Shown piece after piece: positions 1 through 6,508 of a stretch of DNA of 10,076 nt. The notes under the pieces are model-generated. The model did not search any database and was not told the DNA's origin. It was given only the letters and a program-made list of their open reading frames with translations. The DNA comes from Methanobacteriota archaeon (GTDB lineage Archaea; Hydrothermarchaeota; Hydrothermarchaeia; Hydrothermarchaeales; JACRDW01): assembly GCA_016212785.1 (NCBI GenBank), contig JACRDW010000138.1, forward strand, positions 1-10,076, given 5' to 3'. Positions within the stretch are counted from its first letter, which is position 1, and every line of letters begins with the position of its first letter. The position numbers and the translations under genes were made by a program.

Positions 1-144
1 AAGAGGAAGTACGTCTATGCTCTGCTCTTCCTTGCAGCAGTTACCATCGCACCCGACCCAACGCCCGTAACTCCTCTGGTTATTCTCGTTACTCTGGGCA
101 TAGTTTACGAGATAAGCATAATTTTCGCAGGTCATTTGCTATGA
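1..144 (+). CDS. tatC: TatC, Sec-independent protein translocase subunit (C-terminal end only)
   Basis: Only the last 47 codons are in the window; the gene begins upstream. The reading frame from base 1 ends at TGA (142-144). It encodes a basic start (KRKYVYA), a hydrophobic helix, the loop TIAPDPTPVTPL and a last helix ending VYEISIIFAG. In the TatC family this is the periplasmic loop between the fifth and sixth helices, with the usual pattern I-(T/A)-P-(P/D)-D followed later by YEI. TatC is the receptor for twin-arginine signal peptides and exports folded, cofactor-loaded proteins. Its stop overlaps the fdhD start (ATGA, 141-144), so the two are probably co-transcribed and translationally coupled. 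That fits the twin-arginine signal on the formate dehydrogenase catalytic subunit nearby. The identification rests on a short fragment, but pattern and context agree. Confidence 0.8.
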   Translation, partial: KRKYVYALLFLAAVTIAPDPTPVTPLVILVTLGIVYEISIIFAGHLL

Positions 145-878
145 TGCAGAAAGTAAAAATTCTCAAGAACGGAGAAGAAGTTGAGGAATACGTGGCAGTG
201 GAGAGAGAGCTGAAGCTTATTGTAAACGATAAGACCATTGCCAGCGTTAAGCTTTCCCCGGGATACGAGGAGGAATTTGCAATAGGCTACTGCTTCGGCG
301 AGGGCTTGGTCAAGAGCCTGGACTCTATAGTGGAAGTAAAAATCGCTGGCAACGTAGCTAACGTAAAAGCTGACGCAAATTTCGAGGCATCTTATGAGAG
401 GTACATACTCAGCGACTGCATCAGCGGCTGGCGGGCGAGAATCGAGACTGAAGACGTGCAGGTTGCCTCCGATTTCAAAGTGAGTGCTGGAGAAATTCTG
501 GAAAAAATGAGAGAGCTCAAGGAAAAATCAGAGATATGGAAAAAGACCGGAGGCGTACACTCCGTTGCCTTGGTTAACGGAGACAAACTCCTGCTCGTCG
601 AGGACATAAGCAGGCACATCGCGCTTGACAAGATAATCGGGCTCGGTATCAGGGAAGGTGTCGACCTGTCGAGCTCCTACATACTGACCAGCGGAAGGCT
701 GCCCGGAGACATGGTAATTAAGGCAGCAAGAGTTAATGTGCCTATAGTCGTCTCCCGCACAGCGGCGCTCTCTTCAGGCATAGAGTGCGCAGAGAAATGC
801 AACCTGACTCTGGTAGGCTTTGTGAGGGGAAATAGGATGAACATATACACGCATTCTGAAAGGATTAAGCAGGGGTGA
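141..878 (+). CDS. fdhD: FdhD, sulfurtransferase for formate dehydrogenase maturation
   Basis: A 245-residue protein of the FdhD family, which in bacteria takes sulfur from a cysteine desulfurase and adds it to the molybdenum cofactor of formate dehydrogenase. Family hallmarks seen are PGYEEEFAIGYCFGEGL (about 40-56), TGGVHSVAL (137-144), the ED-x-x-RH-x-ALDK-x-IG block (154-167), TSGRLPGDMVIKAA (183-196), VPIVVSRTAA (200-209) and LVGFVRGNRMNIYT (224-237). Two departures stand out: the usual CxxC loop is reduced to a single cysteine (Cys93, SDCISGWR), and the normal EDIGRHNALDK reads EDISRHIALDK. The start ATG overlaps the tatC stop; a second ATG follows at 144. The following gene, fdhE, begins four bases after this stop. 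It serves the fdhA product encoded on the opposite strand. Confidence 0.93.
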   Translation: MMQKVKILKNGEEVEEYVAVERELKLIVNDKTIASVKLSPGYEEEFAIGYCFGEGLVKSLDSIVEVKIAGNVANVKADANFEASYERYILSDCISGWRARIETEDVQVASDFKVSAGEILEKMRELKEKSEIWKKTGGVHSVALVNGDKLLLVEDISRHIALDKIIGLGIREGVDLSSSYILTSGRLPGDMVIKAARVNVPIVVSRTAALSSGIECAEKCNLTLVGFVRGNRMNIYTHSERIKQG

Positions 879-882
879 AAAC

Positions 883-1656
883 TTGAAATTGGAAGACAGG
901 CTTGTGACGCTGCAGAAGCAAAATCCAAAACTTGCGGTTTTAGATGCCCTGCGCAGGCTGCGTGCCGCATCGGTTGCGGAGCAGGAAGTTAATTCGCTCC
1001 CTTTCGCAAGAAAGAATGGCAGACATGCCAACTTCCTTGCGGAATTGGAGCTCGAGTCGTGGTACCCTGCTCTGGCTGCAAAATTCTGCGGTGCGGTGGC
1101 AGCGGCAGGCATAGAGAACGATGCCTTGAGAGAAATTAGAAAAAATAAGAGCCTGGTGCTGGAACTCGGCAGGGCTATTACACAGAACTCCGTAGGCACT
1201 TTGGACTCAACTGCAAAAAATTTCAAAATCGACAGAGCGTTGCTTCTGTTTGTTTTCGAGACTCCTCTAATACCTGCTTTCAAGGAAATTGCACTAAAAA
1301 ATAAGAATGCGCTGCCGAAAGAGGGAAAATGCCCTGTATGCGGAAGACCTCTCAGCCTCGGCGTGTATAAAGACAGAAAGCGCTACCTGCTCTGCAAGCT
1401 GTGCGGCGCAAGATACCATGTGGACCTATTCTGGTGTCCAAAATGCGGCAATAGAGATGCAGGCAAGCTCGGATTTATTTTTCTGGAAGATGAGCCAGAG
1501 TTTAGAATAGACTACTGCTTCCTCTGCAATACGTACATAAAAGCTGCTGACGAGGATATAATAGGTGCTGTAGACGACCCGCTGCTTTTTGATATCGCAA
1601 CTCTCGACTTAGATGCCCTTGCGAGGGAGAAAAAATTAAATTTGCCCGGCGAGTAG
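883..1656 (+). CDS. fdhE: FdhE-like formate dehydrogenase accessory protein
   Basis: A 257-residue protein with the defining FdhE feature of four CxxC pairs: CPVC (150-153), CKLC (171-174), CPKC (185-188) and CFLC (212-215). These form rubredoxin/zinc-ribbon-like metal sites in the C-terminal half; the N-terminal half (about 1-140) is helical. In E. coli, FdhE is needed for activity of the respiratory, Tat-exported formate dehydrogenases, interacts with the catalytic subunits and binds iron. The start is TTG at 883, supported by a GGGGTGA ribosome site that overlaps the fdhD stop; TTG at 889 in the same frame is an alternative. At 257 residues it is shorter than the roughly 310-residue E. coli protein. 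Its last 21 bases overlap the end of the NrfD-like gene on the other strand. Confidence 0.9.
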   Translation: MKLEDRLVTLQKQNPKLAVLDALRRLRAASVAEQEVNSLPFARKNGRHANFLAELELESWYPALAAKFCGAVAAAGIENDALREIRKNKSLVLELGRAITQNSVGTLDSTAKNFKIDRALLLFVFETPLIPAFKEIALKNKNALPKEGKCPVCGRPLSLGVYKDRKRYLLCKLCGARYHVDLFWCPKCGNRDAGKLGFIFLEDEPEFRIDYCFLCNTYIKAADEDIIGAVDDPLLFDIATLDLDALAREKKLNLPGE

Positions 1657-2469
1657 TACAGCGTACCTCAGGACAAAGCCGCCTATGAGCACGCACACAA
1701 AGCCGAGCGTTAGGACAGAAGGGCTCACCGGCTTCTTTCTCTCAGCGGAGACAGCGTATACGGAAAGTCCGAGCGGAACTAGCAGACCTATGAGCAGCAC
1801 CCCTCCGAGGAACATGGCGCTCAGGCTGCCGTAAATCAGGTTTGCCACCGCATCTCTTGCTCCAACCGTTGCGAGAAATGCAGCGATTATTGCGATTTCT
1901 ACTATTACAAGTGGTATATCGAGTCTGTCTATCTTGTTCACAACTTCCCTCTGCTCGGGTCTATTGAGCAGGAGTATGCCCACGGCTACAACGCCCGTGG
2001 AAAGCGCAGATACGACGAACAGCCAGGGTATCAGCGGCGAATACCAGAGAGGCTTCGCATTCAATACGCTGATAAGTATTCCTGTGTATATCGCTGTCAA
2101 AAATGCGAGCACGCCGCCAATGAACTGAACCGCCGAAGTGGCTCCCTCGCTTACCTTTACTTTCGTCAGGAAGAGGGAGCTCAGAATTCCTGCACCAACA
2201 AAGAGCGTGAGTATCCATGTCCCGAGAGTTATCCATGAGCCGAGGTTCGAGTATGCACTAATGAAGCGCTCGGGTCTGCCGAGGTGCAAGAATAGTGCGC
2301 CGATGCCTATTATCGTAACAACCCAGCTGAGGTGAATTCCAGCAGCAGAGAAGGCAGCATACTTCTTTCTGTTCGTTCGGCTCGCTACTACGGCTGCGAG
2401 ATATGCACCTGCACCTACGCCGGCCAGGAATAAATACGCTGCAATGTCTAAGCCCCACTCAACGCTCAT
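1636..2469 (-). CDS. nrfD: NrfD/PsrC-family membrane subunit of the formate dehydrogenase complex
   Basis: A 277-residue, very hydrophobic protein with about eight predicted membrane helices (roughly 4-30, 38-63, 78-102, 110-136, 144-168, 184-204, 211-241, 248-274). The HLGRPERF motif (62-69) after helix 2 and YTGIL (128-132) in helix 4 are typical of NrfD/PsrC, the quinone-interacting integral subunit of complex iron-sulfur molybdoenzymes. Known family members bind quinone and carry no haem, unlike the cytochrome b subunit (FdnI) of E. coli formate dehydrogenase-N. The start ATG overlaps the fdhB stop (ATGA, 2466-2469), so it is the third gene of fdhA-fdhB-nrfD and probably passes electrons from FdhB to membrane quinone. 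Its stop lies inside the end of fdhE on the opposite strand. Confidence 0.9.
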   Translation of the reverse strand: MSVEWGLDIAAYLFLAGVGAGAYLAAVVASRTNRKKYAAFSAAGIHLSWVVTIIGIGALFLHLGRPERFISAYSNLGSWITLGTWILTLFVGAGILSSLFLTKVKVSEGATSAVQFIGGVLAFLTAIYTGILISVLNAKPLWYSPLIPWLFVVSALSTGVVAVGILLLNRPEQREVVNKIDRLDIPLVIVEIAIIAAFLATVGARDAVANLIYGSLSAMFLGGVLLIGLLVPLGLSVYAVSAERKKPVSPSVLTLGFVCVLIGGFVLRYAVLLAGQI

Positions 2470-3284
2470 TTCGCTTCCTCCGCTTTAGGCTTGGTGAAGT
2501 AATAGACGAGACCCAGAATTATCGCTCCTATAATTCCAAAACCTCCTATTGATTTGTACATATCAGCTTTGACCTCGCTGTAGCGCTTTGGAGTTACGGC
2601 AGGCAGTCCGAGCTCCTGCGGCGGAGCATCGAGAACGTACACCACGCTGGTTCCTCCTGCCTCTTTTTCCCCGTAGACATAGCCGTTAACAGCCGCTGCC
2701 CTCGTCTTTGCCTTCTGGATAATTTCTGCTCTATCTCCGAACTGAATCGCCCCCGTGAGGCAGGTTTCAACGCAGGCAGGCTTGCGACCCTGCGCAATGC
2801 GGTTGTAGCACATGTGGCACTTTCTCGCAACTCCTACAGAGCCTCCCCCGCTCTCTATGTCTCCGGCCTTTATCCCGCCGAGCTTTACTCCATAAAGTTC
2901 CTGCGTTCCCCTGCTGTCGAAGCGCACCGCGTCAAACGGACATGCCTCAACGCAGTATTTGCAGCCTATGCATCTTGTTGTATCTATCACCACAGGTCCC
3001 TCTGGAGTTTTAGATATTGCCAGAGACGGGCATACGCTTGCGCAGGGCGGCTCTTCGCAGTGCATGCACTGCCACTTCGTGAACTTCCACTGCATCTCTC
3101 CCCCTTTACTCATCTCCTTGAAGAAAACGACAGTCCACGTCTGGCCTGTTAAGTCAGGCGGGTTCGTCCATTCGCCGCTGAGCGTGGTTTTCTCTGGAGA
3201 GAGCTCGTTCCAGCGCTTGCATGCTACCTGGCAGCCTCTGCATCCTGTGCATTTGGTTGTGTCAACCAGCATTGCGTACGCCAT
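2466..3284 (-). CDS. fdhB: Formate dehydrogenase iron-sulfur subunit (four [4Fe-4S] clusters, membrane-anchored)
   Basis: A 272-residue electron-transfer subunit. Sixteen cysteines form four ferredoxin-type motifs: CTGCRGCQVAC (12-22), CMHCEEPPCASVC (73-85), CIGCKYCVEAC (105-115) and CHMC...CVETC (156-175). This is the arrangement of FdnH/FdoH and related subunits. A single hydrophobic helix near the C-terminus (about 246-263, then a lysine-rich tail) matches the membrane anchor of FdnH. The start is set at 3284 because an AGGAGG ribosome site sits six bases before this ATG and the protein then begins MAYAMLVDTTKCTGC as homologues do; an in-frame ATG at 3323 would add 13 unrelated residues inside fdhA. 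It lies ten bases after fdhA and overlaps the NrfD gene by four. It lacks its own Tat signal and probably rides out bound to FdhA. Confidence 0.93.
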   Translation of the reverse strand: MAYAMLVDTTKCTGCRGCQVACKRWNELSPEKTTLSGEWTNPPDLTGQTWTVVFFKEMSKGGEMQWKFTKWQCMHCEEPPCASVCPSLAISKTPEGPVVIDTTRCIGCKYCVEACPFDAVRFDSRGTQELYGVKLGGIKAGDIESGGGSVGVARKCHMCYNRIAQGRKPACVETCLTGAIQFGDRAEIIQKAKTRAAAVNGYVYGEKEAGGTSVVYVLDAPPQELGLPAVTPKRYSEVKADMYKSIGGFGIIGAIILGLVYYFTKPKAEEAK

Positions 3285-3290
3285 TTTTTT

Positions 3291-3296
3291 CCTCCT
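3291..3296 (-). promoter_or_regulatory. Ribosome binding site of fdhB
   Basis: On the minus strand AGGAGG lies six bases before the ATG at 3284, and its first two bases belong to the fdhA stop codon TAG. This complementarity to the 16S rRNA 3' end decides the fdhB start and suggests coupling with fdhA translation. Confidence 0.8.
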
Positions 3297-6072
3297 ATGC
3301 TTTCTCCACGCTGCACAGCGCAACCTTAGTTTCTGGTATGCTCGCCCATGCGTCTATTGCATCTATAGTAAGCATGTTTGCGCTCGATCCGGGATTCAGA
3401 CTCTTGAAACCCCAGTGCCAGGGAATTGCGACAATCTCTACTGGCTTGCTGTTTATAGTCAGGGGCTTTACCCTATTCGTAACAACTGCCTTTATTTTAA
3501 TTCCTTCCGGCTTGCGTGCGCTTTTGACGAGCACGAAATCGCCGGATTTTACTCCCAGCTTTCCTGCAAGGCTCGGATTCATCTCGACAAAAGGCTCCGG
3601 CATCAGCTCGTTCAACCAAGGCATGTTTCTGGTCATCGTGGTGTGCATGTGCTCGCTGAGGCGGAAGGTTGTAAGCACGATTGGATACTTAGACGCATCG
3701 CCAATCTTCAGCTCTTTGTTCGCAGGAGGAGCTGCGGGGTGAGTGCCGATTAGAGGAGCATACTTATCCCTAAGCTCTGCGTCAGGGCTTTCCGCAGGTT
3801 CGTTGTGCACAGGTATCCCAAAGCCTTTGGCAGCCCATGCTGAAGCGTAAATTATCGCTTTTTTGTCTGCCGTGAAAAAATTCCTTCCTAGAGCTCTGGC
3901 AAGCACAGCAGTTTCATCTGTTTTGTAAAGCACTCTCTGGTTGTCAGGCCAGGAGAATCCCCAGTTTTTGAAGAAGCCGTAATTCGCATCCATCTCATCC
4001 GCAGGAGTTTTGTCTCTCCTCTTTGCAAGATTTTTCCCGTCTGCTGCGATTATGCCCATGTAAAGCGCATTTGTTGCGTTTATCTCCTTCAGCACTGCTT
4101 CTGCGCTCGGCGGGGAGCCGTAGTTCCACTTGCCGTCCGGGTCTGTGCCGAGGCTTGCGCCTCTATCCTTTTGGAATTTCTCTGAAGGAAGCACCATTGC
4201 TCCTGCCTTTCTCAGCCTTTTGAACAGCTCGTCTACGAACCACAGGTCGGTCTTAGCCTCGCCCGGCGGAGGCTGCGTAACATTGCGCCACTGCGCCCAG
4301 CGCCCGCTGTTCGTTACGCTACCTTCTTTCTCCAGCAAGCTTGATGCCGGTAGGAGTATATCCGCAAAGTGAGCTGTCTCTGATTCGAACATTTCCATAA
4401 CGACTGTGAAAACGCTTTCAGAGCTCAGAGCAGCCATAACATCTGGCAGGTTTGGATTGGACACCGCAGGATTTTCGCCGACAACGAAGAGCACCTTTGT
4501 ATCGCCTGCCTTCACGCTTCTGTATATCTCCACACTGCTGTTTCCTGCACCTATTGGCAGGTCAGAAATAACGGCGCCTTTTTCAGGGTCATTTTCAGGA
4601 TAAGTACCTGCATATATTCCCCAGTGCTTCATATACAGCAACCATGTTGCGTAGTGGCGCAGGTCTATGGGTGCAATCTTAAACTCGGCTGCAATGTCTG
4701 CCGCTGGCTTCTTCTCAGCCACCAAGTTCTTGTACTTCTGGAAGCCTCGAATATCTGCAGCATTCGTTGGAACCCTGCGATATGGCGGCAGAATGTGAGC
4801 CAATGTTGCCATGTCCGTGCTTCCCTGCACATTGCTTATGCCTCGAATTGCATTCACTCCGCCTCCAGGCACGCCTACGTTCCCAAGCAAGAGCTGCAGA
4901 ATCGCATAAGCTCGAATCATTTGTGTAGCGTTAGTGTGCTGCGTTGTTCCCATGGAATATAAAATTGTCCCGGGCTTGGTTCTGCAATACGTATCTGCAA
5001 TAAGCCTGAACTTATCAGCAGGTATGCCGGTGATTTTCGAAACTTCCTCGACGGTATAGCTCGATGCAACTTTCTTGAGCTCTTCGTAAATCTTGCCGCC
5101 CGCGAGTTCTTTATCTGCGTCTGTTCTATCCTTCACATACGCAGAGTCAACGAGGTTATTGGCTATCGCATAATTTATCAGTCCCATGAAAATCGCAACA
5201 TCTGTGCCAGGTCTGAACCATGTGAATATGTCTGCTTTTGAAGCAGAGCGGGTAAAGCGTGGGTCCAAAACGATGAGCTTTGCTCCGTTTTCCTTTGCCC
5301 GGGTTACCCATCTGAAATAGATTGGATGCTGCTCTGCTGCATTGCTGCCTATCATCATTATGCACTTCGAGTTCTTTGCGTCTATGAAGTGATTCGTCAT
5401 TGCCCCGAAGCCGTAAGTAGCTGCAAGCGCTGCGACTGTCGAAGCATGGCAGCGCCTCGCCTGGTGCTCTATGTTATTCGTGCCCAGCAAAACGCTGAGC
5501 TTGCGGAATAGATAATTTTCTTCGTTATGCGAATATGCGCTGCCTACCCATGCTACAGGGAATTTTTTTCCAGAAATCGCATAGTTGCCGTCTTTGTCAG
5601 GCAGCGGGTTTTCCTTATAAAACGCATCCACGGAAGCTTTAACCTTGGCAGCAATTGCTGCAAATGCTTCCTCCCAGCTGATCTCCCTCCACTTCGGCTC
5701 CTGGTCAACGCCCTTCTTCGGATTCGTTCGCATCAGGGGCTTGATAAGCCTGTGCGGGTTGTTATGAGCGTACATTTGCACTAGAGCATGCGCCTTGCTG
5801 CACAGCGTGCCTTCGTTTATCGGATGCTCCGGGTCTCCCTCGATATTGACAGCCTTCCCATCAATCACGGTTGCAACTATTCCGCACCCGACAGAGCAGT
5901 AATAGCAAATCGTGTTAATCTGCTGTCCTGCGACCACTTTCTTCTTTGGCGGAGGCAGGGCGTATGCTTCAGAAAAGCTGAAAGACAAACCTGCCATGGA
6001 CGAGGCGGCCGCTGCTCCAGAAAGCTTAAGAAAATCTCTCCTAGAAAGCTTGACCTCCTTCTCAAACTCCAT
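3295..6072 (-). CDS. fdhA: Formate dehydrogenase catalytic subunit, Tat-exported, cysteine-containing (molybdopterin)
   Basis: A 925-residue molybdopterin oxidoreductase that oxidises formate to CO2. The N-terminus carries a twin-arginine signal, SRRDFLK (10-16), a hydrophobic stretch and a likely AYA cleavage site (36-38). Cys56, Cys59, Cys63 and Cys91 hold the proximal [4Fe-4S] cluster, followed by Lys93. The active-site block ARRCHASTVAALA matches the FdnG sequence around selenocysteine, with Cys208 (codon TGC, 5449-5451) in place of Sec and the catalytic His209 kept; GAMTNHFIDAKN follows as in FdnG. The dinucleotide-binding domain is at about 780-925. It is shorter than E. coli FdnG (1015). 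No ribosome site precedes the ATG, and a TATA-like box about 33 bases upstream suggests an almost leaderless mRNA. Tungsten or molybdenum cannot be told apart from sequence. Confidence 0.95.
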   Translation of the reverse strand: MEFEKEVKLSRRDFLKLSGAAAASSMAGLSFSFSEAYALPPPKKKVVAGQQINTICYYCSVGCGIVATVIDGKAVNIEGDPEHPINEGTLCSKAHALVQMYAHNNPHRLIKPLMRTNPKKGVDQEPKWREISWEEAFAAIAAKVKASVDAFYKENPLPDKDGNYAISGKKFPVAWVGSAYSHNEENYLFRKLSVLLGTNNIEHQARRCHASTVAALAATYGFGAMTNHFIDAKNSKCIMMIGSNAAEQHPIYFRWVTRAKENGAKLIVLDPRFTRSASKADIFTWFRPGTDVAIFMGLINYAIANNLVDSAYVKDRTDADKELAGGKIYEELKKVASSYTVEEVSKITGIPADKFRLIADTYCRTKPGTILYSMGTTQHTNATQMIRAYAILQLLLGNVGVPGGGVNAIRGISNVQGSTDMATLAHILPPYRRVPTNAADIRGFQKYKNLVAEKKPAADIAAEFKIAPIDLRHYATWLLYMKHWGIYAGTYPENDPEKGAVISDLPIGAGNSSVEIYRSVKAGDTKVLFVVGENPAVSNPNLPDVMAALSSESVFTVVMEMFESETAHFADILLPASSLLEKEGSVTNSGRWAQWRNVTQPPPGEAKTDLWFVDELFKRLRKAGAMVLPSEKFQKDRGASLGTDPDGKWNYGSPPSAEAVLKEINATNALYMGIIAADGKNLAKRRDKTPADEMDANYGFFKNWGFSWPDNQRVLYKTDETAVLARALGRNFFTADKKAIIYASAWAAKGFGIPVHNEPAESPDAELRDKYAPLIGTHPAAPPANKELKIGDASKYPIVLTTFRLSEHMHTTMTRNMPWLNELMPEPFVEMNPSLAGKLGVKSGDFVLVKSARKPEGIKIKAVVTNRVKPLTINSKPVEIVAIPWHWGFKSLNPGSSANMLTIDAIDAWASIPETKVALCSVEKA

Positions 6073-6100
6073 ACAACGTTTTAATATGCCCTGCTAAGTA

Positions 6101-6110
6101 ATATATTTAT
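6101..6110 (-). promoter_or_regulatory. TATA-box-like promoter element of fdhA
   Basis: Read on the minus strand this is ATAAATATAT, centred about 33 bases before the fdhA ATG. Archaeal transcription usually begins about 25 bases past the TATA centre, which puts the start near 6079 and gives a leader of only a few bases. That agrees with the absence of a ribosome site before fdhA. Confidence 0.6.
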
Positions 6111-6121
6111 GGGTCTTATGT

Positions 6122-6150
6122 ATGGTTTATACACAACCGTGCACAACCAT
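6122..6150. promoter_or_regulatory. Candidate regulator site upstream of fdhA: phased AACC/GGTT repeats
   Basis: On the plus strand GGTT (6124-6127), AACC (6135-6138) and AACC (6145-6148) are spaced 11 and 10 bases apart. ATGGTT (6122-6127) and AACCAT (6145-6150) form perfect outer inverted arms, and ACACAACCGT/GCACAACCAT is a near tandem 10-base repeat with the palindrome GTGCAC at 6139-6144. The cluster begins about 12 bases upstream of the fdhA TATA box, where an activator could bind on one face of the helix. The regulator is unknown; the broken receiver gene next door has no DNA-binding domain. Confidence 0.35.
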
Positions 6151-6162
6151 TTCAGTTTTCTT

Positions 6163-6469
6163 CTAACTGCGGGAGGAAATTCCAATTCGAAGCAGGCTTT
6201 TTATGATTGCCTCTTTCGTGAACGGCTTCATCAAGTAGTCTGCATAGCCTTTTATTAATTTCCCCCTGACTATTTCTGTGGAAGCAGGTCTGACGGTAAG
6301 CATTATAACCGGTATCCAGGATTATGCAGTCCGGTCTTATTTCTCTCAGCTTTTCCAGGCACTCCTCACCGCCTCTTGTAGTAATTACCTCGAAGCCCTC
6401 GGATTTTAATATGCTCGCCGCCGATTCCAATATCCCCTCGTCGTCGTCCACAATCATTATTTTCGCCAT
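6163..6469 (-). pseudogene. Response-regulator receiver (CheY-like), frameshifted with an internal deletion
   Basis: The first frame gives a normal receiver start: MAKIMIVDDDEGILES, with acidic residues 8-10, and REIRPDCIILD ending at Asp52, the expected phospho-acceptor (codon 6314-6316). Immediately after, this frame becomes unrelated sequence and ends at 6152. From 6315 another minus-strand frame continues the family pattern with IPVIMLT (conserved Thr), then GYADYLMKPFTKEAI (conserved Lys-Pro) and stops with TAG at 6163-6165, 50 codons later. The two halves together are 102 residues, against about 120 for an intact receiver. The missing part is the MPxMDGxE loop and helix 3. A deletion not divisible by three at this point explains both the frame change and the loss. 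The gene has no output domain. A sequencing or assembly fault is the alternative. Confidence 0.8.
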
Positions 6470-6508
6470 GCGCTCAATTATAAAATTTCCATAGCTTAAA
6501 TTTATCGC

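Noticed and set aside
3285..3323. Earlier ATG start for the iron-sulfur subunit at 3323.
   Set aside because: It would add a basic peptide encoded inside fdhA; the ATG at 3284 has an AGGAGG at ideal spacing and matches the family's N-terminus.
2959..3753. Long open frame of 264 codons on the plus strand opposite fdhA/fdhB.
   Set aside because: It lies antisense to two strongly conserved genes, its protein is cysteine/histidine-rich shadow sequence with no family pattern, and it has no ribosome site.
5449..5451. Selenocysteine at the fdhA active site.
   Set aside because: The codon is TGC, not TGA, so the residue is cysteine.
6052..6060. AAGGAGGTC inside codons 5-7 of fdhA as a ribosome site for a later start.
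   Set aside because: No ATG, GTG or TTG follows at usable distance in frame, and a later start would remove the twin-arginine motif.
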